A stretch of DNA of 64,000 bases, taken from contig OX359245.1 of NCBI GenBank assembly GCA_947179485.1, forward strand, positions 73,147,067 to 73,211,066. The letters are read 5' to 3'. The position numbers were made by a program, and so were the translations under genes. This DNA comes from Allacma fusca. Its lineage: Eukaryota > Arthropoda > Collembola > Symphypleona > Sminthuridae. The notes under the pieces were generated by a model. That model searched no databases. It had not been told where the DNA came from and saw only the letters and a program-made list of their open reading frames with translations. Shown here in pieces: positions 54,988 through 64,000 of this stretch (positions are counted from its first letter, which is position 1; each line of letters opens with the position of its first letter).

Positions 54988-57900
54988 TTACTTTCGAGCG
55001 AGTGAAATATGGGTAATTTTAAATCTAAAAATTCCCGATTATCTGAATAATTTTCTAACGAAAATTTTCCTACTTGTGTACTTGACTGCTTAGTAGTACC
55101 TTTTCCTCCCTGAGTGTTATCTTTGTGTTGATGTAGTCCCTGGTTTGGTTTCCCTCCTTCACTTGGGGTGATTTGAGAGTGTGAGTAATTTTTGTCACAA
55201 AATTCTCCTCTCTGTTGTACTGGCTGAGTTTTGTCACTTGCACTGTCTGAGTAATTTTCAGATGAAAATTCTCTAGTTATTTCTTCGGTTTGAGCAGGTT
55301 GAACTTTAAAAGTCACCTTCTTGCTCGTAGTTGAACTGTTATCTGAACTGGTCGAATTCTTAAGAATTGACCGTGGCTGACTCACTGTAACTTTTCCACA
55401 CTTGTTCCAATTTCGTTTTGTCACCAATTCCACTATATCGGAATCTAAATCATAACTATACTCGTCCTCAATGTGTTCTCGCTGCAGGCACTTCTTAAGC
55501 CTTTCCACATGGACTTTCTGTCTCTTTTTAGAATTCCTAAGGTCTTGAATGATATAATTGTCTTTGGCTAAAACTTCTATGACTACAAAGGGTCCTTTGT
55601 AAGGGTGAAGAAAGCGTTCGCTCTTTCCAACTATCCTGGTCGGTGTAAAGACTCGCACTGTGTCTCCGATGTTGAATTTAACGAACCTTCTTTTCCTATC
55701 ATACCAATCCTTACTGTAGTCCTGACGTTCCCTTATCTTAGCAATAGCTTTTTCTATTCTAGTAGTGGCTTCCTCAGCACTCATAAAATTTGTGTCGACG
55801 CTGCTTAAACACAGTTGTAAGTTAAAATCATATATAGGTTGTCGCCTAAACATCATAAAATAAGGAGTTTCTTTGGTCACGTCATGGTGACTGCAATTGT
55901 TAGCATTTATTAGAAACGGTAAACAACTGCACCATAGTGCTTGCTCTTTTTGAGTATAATGACTCAGCATAGTGCTTATAGTCTGGACCATTCTTTCTAT
56001 TTGTCCAACACTATTATGTCTTAGTGCTGTAGATGTAGAGTGGTTCATGCCTAATCTGCGAAGTAATGCTTGAGTGATTTCCGCTCTGAATTCGGATCCT
56101 CCGTCACTCAGCAAGTTTTTAAACAGTCCGTATTTTAAAACCACTTTGTGAAGCAAAAACTCTGCTATCCTGTCAGCAGTTTTATCTGGAATTGCTTCTG
56201 CGATCACGAACTTTGAAACATAATCCTGTGCGATTATAATGTACTTATTCCCTTTTATGCTAATTTGCATGGGTCCAATGAGATCAATACATAATGCATC
56301 TCCTACATTTTCTATCCTGATTGGATGAAGCAGTCCTGCTGGCTTCATTCTCATGGATTTAGCTGCTTGGCAACTTTCACATGACATGACATATTTTGCT
56401 ACTGAGACGTTCATTTTTCTCCAAAAATAATTTTTGTTGAGTCTATGAAGAGTTTTCTGGAATCCTAAATGTCCTCCGCATAGGATCCCATCATGAGCTT
56501 TTGATAGTAGGAAATTTCTAAGTACTCGGGGTACGTATAGCTTACGTCCATCTTTATGTACTATAGTAAGAATCCCTTCTCCATCAATTTCATATCGGCT
56601 ATACTTTTCTTTGTCCTTCCAATTTAACGTATGCCGCATCTTTATTTTGTCCATGATGAATAAACAATCTGGATCGTCCCTTTGCATCTCCTGCATGTTA
56701 TGTTCCTCTAACATAGTAACTTGCTCTTCATCTTCAAGTATCCTACACACAGGCTTGTGTGTGGAAAAAGTATCTTTGCTCCCTTCGCACCCCTTTAGTG
56801 CGTGAGCTCCTGGAACAAATTTTATTGCTCTATTTAATGACATGTCCTCAGTTTTCTGAGCGTCTTTATTTCTTTGGTCTTCATCCTGTGAAAGACATAG
56901 TGAATGTGACGTCCTTTTACTTGTCACAACACCCTGCCCTTTCAAAGGTTGAATCTTCCATGATCTTCCATCGGTGAATTTAATTTCACCTTCCTGGATA
57001 TTTTTCCTCAGCTCTTCTACTGTGGTCGCCAGTAGAGAGTAATTATTTTCATTAACTGGATTCTCTGTGGATATGTACGTATGCGACGGCGGAGGGTTTT
57101 TGTTTTCCTCCGACTCGCATGCTGCAGATCTTCGTTGGATATTTTTCATCCATTCATCCACATCTCTGGAAATTTTCATCGCCTTGATCCGCTGTGGGGT
57201 ATCAAGATCCGGATTGTTAACATATCCTGGACTTTCTGCATCAGGAACTTGATCAGTCTTCCTGGCAGATTGTGCAGTGTATGTCTTCAATTGCGAAATA
57301 ACTTCCTGTTTGAGCTTCCATTCATCTCCTTTTGCTGACGTTGGGTTCCTCCAAGTCTCTTCAAATGCAAACCATTTCTCCTCATCTGTGGGATCGTGTC
57401 CGGATGGAATGTGATTTTCCACACTGAACTTTTCCTGTTTCAGTGTCGGTTGGTCGCATTCCTTTTGGACGTTCCTATCCTCATCCGTGAGTACCAATTT
57501 CTTGGCCTCTTTAGGACTGGCGGGATGGGTGGGCGGGAAAGTTGAGGACTTCTTTTGTGTAGTCTCAGCTGCCTGGCTCACCAGATCCGCTGTTTCCTGA
57601 TTCTTCAAAGTTTGGTCATGGACTTCCGTCTCGGAGTCTACAATCATGGCTGGTGGTAGATGTACAGCTTTTGTTTCAGCCTCACCTGCCCCATCCATTG
57701 TTGTGAATTCCATTGTACTCCGTGTCATCTGCCCTAGGGATTTTGGTGAATCAATGTCAACCTTCCCATTGGTTGGACTTTGTGACGTTATTGCTGTCGT
57801 TGAGTTTGGAGTAGGAGACCAATCAGTCCCCATTCCAATGTCAGTGATAGTATTTCTGTCAAAATCTTCATTTTCATTTTGAACTTGAGCTTTCCTTGGC

Positions 57901-60791
57901 GATAGAAATTCTTTCATATCTAATTCATTTATTGTTGCATTGTGGCGCTCTATATCTTGTATTAGTTTGAGATTTTTCTCGTAGATATACTCATTGGTGT
58001 ATTTCCAGGTATTTTCATCCTCTAGTGGGTCATCCTCCCGAAATTCGTGGATTGTAATGATGTCATCTACGGATAATTTCCATTCTTTGAGCGCTGAGTA
58101 GCTGTGTGTTACTTCATTTACACGGCTCTTTACGCTCATTGTATGGTTCTCCCAATCCGTTTCCTCCAAATTCGGTTGAGGTACTAAAATTTCCACTTGT
58201 GATTTGACTTTACGCCTGGGTTGACCTTTCAATCTTCCTGACCATGGATTTTGTCGCTGTGGGATTATGGCTTCCTCTTCGTCTGAGGATTGACTTTCGT
58301 CATCCGTCCAATATTTTCCCTTATAGCTTTCCCTGGTCGTAAGGCTGGCTGCACACTCTAGTGGTGGCATTATTATGTTCCCCTGAGGGATTTGTTTTTG
58401 CTCTTCCAAAGCAATTTTGTGTTCCTTGACCGGGTCTGGTTCGAATTCGATCACTCGGTCCTCTGTATCCTCTAAATCTTCCTTTGTATAGGGTAATGGA
58501 GCTCTGGATAGAAAGTCTGCATCCAAGTGTAATGCTCCTTTCTTGTATGTGACTTGAAAGTCAAATTCTTGTAGTTTATTTACAAACTTACTTATTCGGT
58601 GGTTTGGATCTTTTTGTAATCGTAGGTAGCATAATGCTAAGTGATCTGATCTAATTAAAAATTTTCTCAAATAAAGATATTGTCTGAATTTGCGAACTGC
58701 ATATACGACTGCTGCTAGTTCTAATTCTGTGACTGAGTAATTCTTTTCTGATTGAATTAGTGTCCTTGAAGCATAAGCTATTGGATGTTCTCCTCCATCA
58801 TCTTGAAGTACACAGCATCCTAGTCCTGAAATTGATGCATCTGTATGCAGTATGCAATCCAACTCTGGGTTGAAATGAGCTAGAACTGGCTGTGTCATTA
58901 ATTTGGTTTTGAGAATGTTGAAGGCAATTGTTGCATCTGCACTCCATTGGAAGCATCTTATGCGTTTTTGTCCTTCAGATTTCCCTTTACTTCCAATCCA
59001 TGATTGTGAGATGGGACTAGCAATTTTTGCGAAGTCCTTAATGTATTTTCTGTAGAAACTGCATATTCCAAAAAATCTTCTAGCTTCTGTTTCGGATTTT
59101 GGTATTGGCACATGTCTAATAGCGTCCACCTTTGCAGGATCTGGACTGGTGCCTTCCCTGGATACTTTAAATCCTAAAACAATTACTTCAAAATATCCGA
59201 ATTTGCATTTCTTTGGCTTGAACTTAAAGTTTTTGTTGCTGGCTCTTAACATCAATTCTTCGAGAGATGCTAATTTGTCCAAAAGATGAATTCCATAAGA
59301 GATTACATCATCTAAATATACCATGGCTCCCCTAAATTTGAGTGAACCTAGCATTTGATCTGCTGCTCGCTGAAAAGCTGACGGTGCAATCTTGACTCCC
59401 ATAGGTAGTCGTTTGAATGCATATAATCCATCCTGTGTAATGAAAGAGGTTATAACTTGGTCATCCTCATGTATTAATAATTGAAAGAACCCTGACTCCA
59501 TGTCAAGAGTGTCGAAAATTGCAGATTTTCCAAATTGCATAAGTATGTCATCTATTCTGGCTAAAGGATAAACCTGATCTGTGATGGTCTTGTTTAACGC
59601 TCGATAATCCACAACTGATCTAAATGTTCCGTCTTTCTTTTTGATGAGGAATAGTGGACTGCTGTAAGGTCCGTTTACTTCCTTAATGATGTCCGCATCT
59701 AACATCTTTTGTACTTCCTCACGTACTTTTTGTCGCTCCATAGGTGAGCAAGGGAAAGGTTTTGCCTGAACGGGTGGATTATTTCCCGTATGTATCCGAA
59801 TGGGATCAATCCACGCTGGTTCTTTCAAATCTCCCTTGTTAAATGCGAAACATTCTGGATATCTTGTCAGCAATGCTCGGTATTTAGCTCTTCCTTCTTC
59901 GTCGAGCTCTTCGTTGACGTCGAAACAATCGAGCTGTTCTTGTGTGAGCCTTTTGTGAGCATCACGTAATTGATTTCGCTTGATTTTGATGAGATCAAAA
60001 TTTTCCTCAGCATGACCTATAGCTGTACGTCCATACATTGTCTGTGGACATGGAGCTGGATTAAATACATATGCGAAAGGTTCTTCATTTGGTACTACAC
60101 CTGCGGCTACTAAAAGTCGCTTGCTGGTGTAAAGCTTTTCTGATGGTTGTAAATAAAAATCCTTTTTGATGCGTTTTGGAATGTGTATGGGCACTTTCAT
60201 GTGTCCATAGGCTGGTATTGTGACTGCTTTTCGAGTCCTGCACATCATGTTCTTCGGTCCTTTAATTTCATGAAATGAAAATATTGACCTGACAAATTCT
60301 ATGTCGGCCTTTTTCTCCCCGACATAGAGATGAGTGTCTCTAGTCATTGGAACTGTTTGAAATCGATCACTCCGTATTTCATTATTCTTGTAATCCAACG
60401 TTATTCCATAACGTGATAAAAGATCTTCACCTATAATCATTCGTGGTTCTAGTGTTTCCATCACTAGACCTTTGAACAAAAGTTTTTCACCTTCAATCAT
60501 CATTGTGAATTTGGTGAGACAAATTGGTTTTACCAATTCTGCATTTGCCACTGCTACTCGCAGAGCGCTTGGAACTTCTTTTATTTCCGCGCATCTTGGT
60601 ACTAAGTTTCTTTGGATACAGGATCTTGTTGCTCCTGAATCTAGTAAAGCTGGTATCATCATACTGCATATTTGTACTTGTAAAGTGGACTTGTTGCCGT
60701 TTGATAAACGACATGGGTTGAGATCAATAATTTCTAATTCTTCGTCGTCTTTTGACTGACTTTCTACTCTAGTTGCTATAATTGCATTCAT
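54984..60791 (-). CDS. pol: Pol polyprotein: protease, reverse transcriptase, RNase H, integrase
   Basis: 1935 codons from the first ATG (60791), but the frame is open to 60857 and is most likely entered by -1 frameshift from gag at 60839-60845. Domains in order: aspartic protease with LLDSGATRSCI (about 50-59); RT with SPLFLIKKKDGTFRSVVDYR and catalytic YLDD near 489; RNase H with LHTDASISGLG near 645; a 600-residue low-complexity acidic linker; integrase zinc finger (HDGILCGGH, CESCQAAKS near 1475); catalytic core D in IDLIGP near 1502, D in LLSDGGSEF near 1560, E in QIERM near 1594; and a GPY/F-like module (HPYKGPFVVIEV). The domain order is that of Ty3/gypsy elements. Typical pol proteins are much shorter; the extra length is the linker and a ~200-residue tail. 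All catalytic residues seen are present. Confidence 0.93.
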   Translation of the reverse strand: MNAIIATRVESQSKDDEELEIIDLNPCRLSNGNKSTLQVQICSMMIPALLDSGATRSCIQRNLVPRCAEIKEVPSALRVAVANAELVKPICLTKFTMMIEGEKLLFKGLVMETLEPRMIIGEDLLSRYGITLDYKNNEIRSDRFQTVPMTRDTHLYVGEKKADIEFVRSIFSFHEIKGPKNMMCRTRKAVTIPAYGHMKVPIHIPKRIKKDFYLQPSEKLYTSKRLLVAAGVVPNEEPFAYVFNPAPCPQTMYGRTAIGHAEENFDLIKIKRNQLRDAHKRLTQEQLDCFDVNEELDEEGRAKYRALLTRYPECFAFNKGDLKEPAWIDPIRIHTGNNPPVQAKPFPCSPMERQKVREEVQKMLDADIIKEVNGPYSSPLFLIKKKDGTFRSVVDYRALNKTITDQVYPLARIDDILMQFGKSAIFDTLDMESGFFQLLIHEDDQVITSFITQDGLYAFKRLPMGVKIAPSAFQRAADQMLGSLKFRGAMVYLDDVISYGIHLLDKLASLEELMLRASNKNFKFKPKKCKFGYFEVIVLGFKVSREGTSPDPAKVDAIRHVPIPKSETEARRFFGICSFYRKYIKDFAKIASPISQSWIGSKGKSEGQKRIRCFQWSADATIAFNILKTKLMTQPVLAHFNPELDCILHTDASISGLGCCVLQDDGGEHPIAYASRTLIQSEKNYSVTELELAAVVYAVRKFRQYLYLRKFLIRSDHLALCYLRLQKDPNHRISKFVNKLQEFDFQVTYKKGALHLDADFLSRAPLPYTKEDLEDTEDRVIEFEPDPVKEHKIALEEQKQIPQGNIIMPPLECAASLTTRESYKGKYWTDDESQSSDEEEAIIPQRQNPWSGRLKGQPRRKVKSQVEILVPQPNLEETDWENHTMSVKSRVNEVTHSYSALKEWKLSVDDIITIHEFREDDPLEDENTWKYTNEYIYEKNLKLIQDIERHNATINELDMKEFLSPRKAQVQNENEDFDRNTITDIGMGTDWSPTPNSTTAITSQSPTNGKVDIDSPKSLGQMTRSTMEFTTMDGAGEAETKAVHLPPAMIVDSETEVHDQTLKNQETADLVSQAAETTQKKSSTFPPTHPASPKEAKKLVLTDEDRNVQKECDQPTLKQEKFSVENHIPSGHDPTDEEKWFAFEETWRNPTSAKGDEWKLKQEVISQLKTYTAQSARKTDQVPDAESPGYVNNPDLDTPQRIKAMKISRDVDEWMKNIQRRSAACESEENKNPPPSHTYISTENPVNENNYSLLATTVEELRKNIQEGEIKFTDGRSWKIQPLKGQGVVTSKRTSHSLCLSQDEDQRNKDAQKTEDMSLNRAIKFVPGAHALKGCEGSKDTFSTHKPVCRILEDEEQVTMLEEHNMQEMQRDDPDCLFIMDKIKMRHTLNWKDKEKYSRYEIDGEGILTIVHKDGRKLYVPRVLRNFLLSKAHDGILCGGHLGFQKTLHRLNKNYFWRKMNVSVAKYVMSCESCQAAKSMRMKPAGLLHPIRIENVGDALCIDLIGPMQISIKGNKYIIIAQDYVSKFVIAEAIPDKTADRIAEFLLHKVVLKYGLFKNLLSDGGSEFRAEITQALLRRLGMNHSTSTALRHNSVGQIERMVQTISTMLSHYTQKEQALWCSCLPFLINANNCSHHDVTKETPYFMMFRRQPIYDFNLQLCLSSVDTNFMSAEEATTRIEKAIAKIRERQDYSKDWYDRKRRFVKFNIGDTVRVFTPTRIVGKSERFLHPYKGPFVVIEVLAKDNYIIQDLRNSKKRQKVHVERLKKCLQREHIEDEYSYDLDSDIVELVTKRNWNKCGKVTVSQPRSILKNSTSSDNSSTTSKKVTFKVQPAQTEEITREFSSENYSDSASDKTQPVQQRGEFCDKNYSHSQITPSEGGKPNQGLHQHKDNTQGGKGTTKQSSTQVGKFSLENYSDNREFLDLKLPIFHSLESK

Positions 60792-60811
60792 TCTTTCTTG
60801 GATATCTTCAA

Positions 60812-63800
60812 TTACTGGGGGTGCGTCCCCCTCTGTGAGTTTCCCGACGGATATGGGCTAGACTGTCTTTTGTGTGGGCAATTTCTCCTCAGGTGGCCCA
60901 TCTCTCCACATCCGAAACACTTTAGGTCGGTTTGAGTGGATTCTAGCGCCAATTGTCCCGGTATCGGTTGTGACTGCTCCTGGCGGTCTGGTTGATTTTT
61001 CCAGGAGTTGTTTCTGTCGTTGCTTTGGCTGTTCCGGTCCCTGGAGTTAGTTCTACTCCTGTTGTTGTTGTTGTTGTACTGTTGGGGTCGTTGCCCTCCT
61101 TGGTTATTGTTTGGCTGATAACCCTGGTTGTGGTAACCTTGTGGGTTGGCCTGAATTTGTTGCATGCCAGGGTTGGCGTACCCTGCATTTTGTCCTTGAC
61201 CGTATCCTTGAGATGGTCCATACCCTTGGGTGGGTGCATAACCTTGAAACGGTGCATAACCCTGTTGTGGTGGGTATCCTTGATTCGGGTTAAACCCTTG
61301 AGGTGGCATGAAGCCTTGAGTTTGATTAAATCCTTGGTTGTTATAGCCGTTGTAGGATTGGTTGTATCCTTGGTTCATCTGTTGATCATTCCATTGACGA
61401 TTTCCCTGGTTGTTAGGGTTGTTGTTATAGTATTGTCGGTTCGGACTTTGTCTAGATCCGAAATTTTGGTTCCTCTGAAGGTAACCTTGGTTGTTGGAGT
61501 TGTTGCCATCATTTCTATATTGAGGCCTGCTCCTATCTTGATTATTGTAGAATCTCTCAGGTGTTGGAGATCTACCTCGGTTCCCATAATTCCTTCGGTC
61601 ATCATAACCTTGATTGTTACGTCCCCTGTCTGGGTAGTTATTATTATTGCTGTAACCTGGACTGGAATTTCGTGAGTTATTGAAGTTCCCCTGACCTGGA
61701 CTTCGTCCTCGTTGGTCATTAGGTTTATTTTCAGGTCTCCGATAGTCCTGTTGTTCTCTTATTGCCGCTACTTTGACGACGGTTGTTTCCGTTGGAACTG
61801 GTTTCATTCCGGAGGTCAATTTCTCCAACATTTCTTGGACTTTGGCAAATCTTGTCTCAATAGATTCCGCGCCGTCCGTCTTTCGGTCTTCATCATACTG
61901 CTTGATTCCCTCTATGAAATCTGCTACAGTTCCTGCTGTCCATCCTCGGCAGAAAACTATGTACTCGGATGTTAAACCTGCGCGTAAGAGTCTGATTTTC
62001 TCCAGTTCGGGCATAAATCTGTCGACTCTATTGATTAGTGCTAATTTCGCATCTATGTATGCGCATGGATCTTCATCTGTATTCATCTTTCGCTTTTCCA
62101 TTAGTGTACGTATCATTTGGTCGGTGATACTGTACCTTATTAGAAATTCCTCCCTGAATTCGTCCAAGTTAATGGTGTCGTAAGGTAGTTCCTCATGTAG
62201 TCTTCGTTCGGCAATCCAATTTCTGATCCAATCCCTGACGGGTGGGTCAAAGATGATCTGTACGTATTGCATCCTGGTTATGATGGTATCTCCTCCGAAC
62301 CTGTTGGTCTGGAGTTCGGCTGTTGCGAAGGCTGTCTCTGGGTCATCTACACCCAGTTTGAATTCTACTTTGGGAAACATGAGGGCGGTCATGTCGTCGT
62401 CCAGATGTCTCCTTGGAATTATTCGTACCTGTTCTTGGTCTGCAACTTCCTCAATACGTATCCCCTGATTAGGGTTAATTGGTACGTATGGGTTGATGAT
62501 GTTAACGTTGACCTGGTTGAAGATGTTATTTCTGTTTACAATCTGTCTATTCCTCCAGTTGTCGAAGGCCTCGAAGTCGTGAGGGTTACTTGAGTTGCTA
62601 CTACTGGAGCTGGATGATGAACTACTTCCTCCGGAACTTCCGGGGTCACTCCTTGCTCTCTGTCTGCCTCCGATGTGTCTACCTCCTCTTGAGCCTCCTC
62701 GACCTGGATTTGACCTTGATTGAGATGGTCGCTGGTTGTGGGAATTGTTGTTATTAGCCCCTCTCGACTGGTTTCCTCTCCCTGATCCACTTGGTCCTGG
62801 GCCTGGTGGTCTGGGTTGGTTATTTCCAATTTGACGGCGTGCTCGTAAGGGTTTGCGTCTCTTTCTGACTTGAGTGAGTACAACTTGAGTTTCCGGACTA
62901 AGGTCTCGAAGTCGGATTCTTGGGAAGAAGTGAGTTTCTCCGGTATTGTCCACAAATCGGACTTCCTCTTGTATTTCTTCGTCTCTTTCAATTGCTCTGA
63001 ACGCTGCGTCGTAGGCGTCGTCTATAGAGATTCTTACAGTAAATTGACCTGGTACTTCTGGAATAATGAAGTCCTCTTCGTCAACTCCAATAAAAATGTG
63101 GTCTGTCTCTTCACTAGACTGTGCACTGTTATGCTGACCACTCTCTCGTCTCGGAGTGTCTCTCTGTACAACCTGCTCTTCTTCTTCCTCGCTGGATGTG
63201 TCACTCAAGATTTCCACGTTAGGATCGTGAATTAATCTGTTCAATGCCTCCTGGTGGTCGTGTTCGTTCTCGATGTTTTCCAAGAAGCCTGGTGGTACCC
63301 TTTGTCTGCGAACGCCGTTCGGTAGACTGATGTGTCGATGGTAAAGTCTGAAGTTGGGTGCGATGTAGCTGGAGATCTGCCCTGGATCTAAGGATCTTCG
63401 GGTGATTATATTCCAGAAGGTAAATATCGGGTGTTCACTCAGAACAATTTCTTCGTGTTCAGCTCTTGTAGCTGCAAACGCTTCAAAGTTTGAGTCTCTT
63501 GCTGGTCGGAACCTTCGTTGTATGATACCGTCCCTCCTGTCATAGTAAATCAGGCGTCTTACTTGACCTGTCCAAGTTGCTTCGTTTTCTACCCCCTGAT
63601 TTCTGAATCTGTCTTGTTTTCGGGCGATCTTAGAGTATTGTCTTACTGTTATCCTGCTTGGTACTAACTCGTCTTCGGTTGCTTCGTTCTCGCTGGTGTA
63701 TACTCTGCCACTTGGTCCTGTCCATATATTTACTCCGTATTGTAAGTCATCAAGCCAATTGACTGTACCTTGACTTGTGGTTGGAGTTGTTGTTACTCGA

Positions 63801-64000
63801 GATGGTCCTGCTACTGCTGAATTTGGTCTGACGGGGACAGCTGGAGCTGTCGGTGTCGTTGGTCGGTTTGCTGACCTGGTTATAAACCTTCCAGTTGGTC
63901 TAACTGGTACTGCAAAAGTCGTTGCTGCGCGTGTCGTAGATGCAGGTGTTGCTGTCCGTGACCTTAAGGTGTCACCTTGGACGTATGACTCGTTGCTTCT
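60812..64000 (-). CDS. gag: Gag polyprotein with CCHC zinc knuckle (5' end outside window)
   Basis: The frame is open from the right edge of the window to TAA at 60814-60812, at least 1062 codons. The N-terminal part in view is Pro/Thr/Arg-rich. It is followed by a region with RVYTSENEATEDELVPS, a folded, capsid-like helical region around 62400-61800 (WIRNWIAERRLHEELPYDTI), and then about 300 residues of Asn/Gln/Gly/Tyr-rich repeats (NQGYN, PTQGYGPSQGY). Near the C-terminus is a CCHC knuckle, CFGCGEMGHLRRNC, which binds the packaged RNA in Gag proteins. Gag makes the particle shell of the retroelement. It is unusually long. There is no ATG between the right edge and 63283, so the true start lies outside the window. 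Confidence 0.88.
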   Translation of the reverse strand, partial: RSNESYVQGDTLRSRTATPASTTRAATTFAVPVRPTGRFITRSANRPTTPTAPAVPVRPNSAVAGPSRVTTTPTTSQGTVNWLDDLQYGVNIWTGPSGRVYTSENEATEDELVPSRITVRQYSKIARKQDRFRNQGVENEATWTGQVRRLIYYDRRDGIIQRRFRPARDSNFEAFAATRAEHEEIVLSEHPIFTFWNIITRRSLDPGQISSYIAPNFRLYHRHISLPNGVRRQRVPPGFLENIENEHDHQEALNRLIHDPNVEILSDTSSEEEEEQVVQRDTPRRESGQHNSAQSSEETDHIFIGVDEEDFIIPEVPGQFTVRISIDDAYDAAFRAIERDEEIQEEVRFVDNTGETHFFPRIRLRDLSPETQVVLTQVRKRRKPLRARRQIGNNQPRPPGPGPSGSGRGNQSRGANNNNSHNQRPSQSRSNPGRGGSRGGRHIGGRQRARSDPGSSGGSSSSSSSSSSNSSNPHDFEAFDNWRNRQIVNRNNIFNQVNVNIINPYVPINPNQGIRIEEVADQEQVRIIPRRHLDDDMTALMFPKVEFKLGVDDPETAFATAELQTNRFGGDTIITRMQYVQIIFDPPVRDWIRNWIAERRLHEELPYDTINLDEFREEFLIRYSITDQMIRTLMEKRKMNTDEDPCAYIDAKLALINRVDRFMPELEKIRLLRAGLTSEYIVFCRGWTAGTVADFIEGIKQYDEDRKTDGAESIETRFAKVQEMLEKLTSGMKPVPTETTVVKVAAIREQQDYRRPENKPNDQRGRSPGQGNFNNSRNSSPGYSNNNNYPDRGRNNQGYDDRRNYGNRGRSPTPERFYNNQDRSRPQYRNDGNNSNNQGYLQRNQNFGSRQSPNRQYYNNNPNNQGNRQWNDQQMNQGYNQSYNGYNNQGFNQTQGFMPPQGFNPNQGYPPQQGYAPFQGYAPTQGYGPSQGYGQGQNAGYANPGMQQIQANPQGYHNQGYQPNNNQGGQRPQQYNNNNNRSRTNSRDRNSQSNDRNNSWKNQPDRQEQSQPIPGQLALESTQTDLKCFGCGEMGHLRRNCPHKRQSSPYPSGNSQRGTHPQ
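60817..60845 (-). promoter_or_regulatory. -1 programmed ribosomal frameshift signal between gag and pol
   Basis: On the minus strand a slippery heptamer GGGAAAC (60845-60839), in the gag phase G GGA AAC, is followed by a 7-base spacer and a GC-rich hairpin with a 5-bp stem GGGGG/CCCCC and a loop of ACGCA (60831-60817). The pol frame is open from 60857, just upstream of the heptamer, and the gag stop is at 60814-60812. The phase is correct for a shift of one base back into pol. Confidence 0.85.

Larger units (their letters stand above)
42308..64000 (-). mobile_element. giant Ty3/gypsy-type LTR retroelement (5' end outside window)
   Basis: More than 21.6 kb in one element on the minus strand. 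It has a 3' LTR and polypurine tract at the left, then leftward transcription through gag, pol in the order protease-RT-RNase H-integrase (Ty3/gypsy order), and about 9.5 kb of further ORFs between pol and the 3' noncoding region. GC content is visibly higher than in the flanks. It is inserted in the RT gene of a LINE. The frames are long and open, so it looks young. The primer-binding site and 5' LTR are not in the window. The post-pol ORFs include a membrane protein, so an envelope-like role for part of them is possible but not shown. Confidence 0.92.

Noticed and set aside
60992-61675. Plus-strand frame of 227 codons, hydrophobic
   Set aside because: Antisense of the repetitive Q/N/G-rich part of gag.
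1-64000. CRISPR arrays, operons, tRNA or rRNA genes
   Set aside because: The repeated words are degenerate, face both directions and have no constant spacers. I found no tRNA cloverleaf or rRNA core motif, and the introns and retroelements exclude a prokaryotic setting.

Overview
This is a window of AT-rich eukaryotic nuclear DNA, most likely from an arthropod. The evidence is a spliced gene family with consensus GT/AG introns, a divergent ionotropic receptor (IR), LINE, hAT and Ty3/gypsy-type elements, and many target-site duplications (TSDs). I see nothing prokaryotic. A springtail would fit this mixture, but that is a guess and the sequence does not prove it.

Positions 1-41100 are a degenerating gene cluster. 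Its core is a minus-strand family of secreted proteins with two repeated units. I reconstructed the exons from splice sites, reading phase and comparison between copies. The copy at 40465-35905 is intact: 7 exons, 2271 coding bases, 756 residues. The copy at 3128-43 is open in its first five exons and runs off the left edge. The copy at 25169-20440 is broken by a hAT-like insertion, a small frameshifting duplication and a nonsense codon. Fragments of further copies lie at about 8.4, 9.7-14.6, 16.1 and 34.1 kb. Each unit has a beta/gamma-crystallin-like stretch followed by a segment that resembles a DNA/RNA non-specific endonuclease whose catalytic His is replaced. Next to the family sit one intact IR gene (32134-30155) and two IR remnants, so a 'family gene + IR' cassette seems to have been duplicated.

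The cluster is full of mobile DNA: a broken hAT with BED finger and TSD (10783-14604), several non-autonomous hAT-like elements with exact 8-bp TSDs, one of them nested in another, LINE fragments and a 39-bp minisatellite. Many of these elements carry dense degenerate arrays of one short word, and the word differs from family to family.

Positions 42308-64000 are one very large Ty3/gypsy-type LTR retroelement on the minus strand, inserted into a LINE. Only its 3' LTR is in the window; the 5' end lies beyond the right edge. Reading leftwards, it has gag with a CCHC knuckle and a Q/N/G/Y-rich tail, a textbook -1 frameshift signal, a pol of about 1935 residues (protease, RT, RNase H, integrase), a string of five small coiled-coil ORFs coupled to pol by an ATGA overlap, a basic SH3-like ORF, two very long ORFs of unknown function in one frame separated by a single TAA, a small membrane protein with signal peptide, about 2.6 kb without genes, a polypurine tract and a 570-bp LTR. 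The large post-pol region is the least familiar part of the window.
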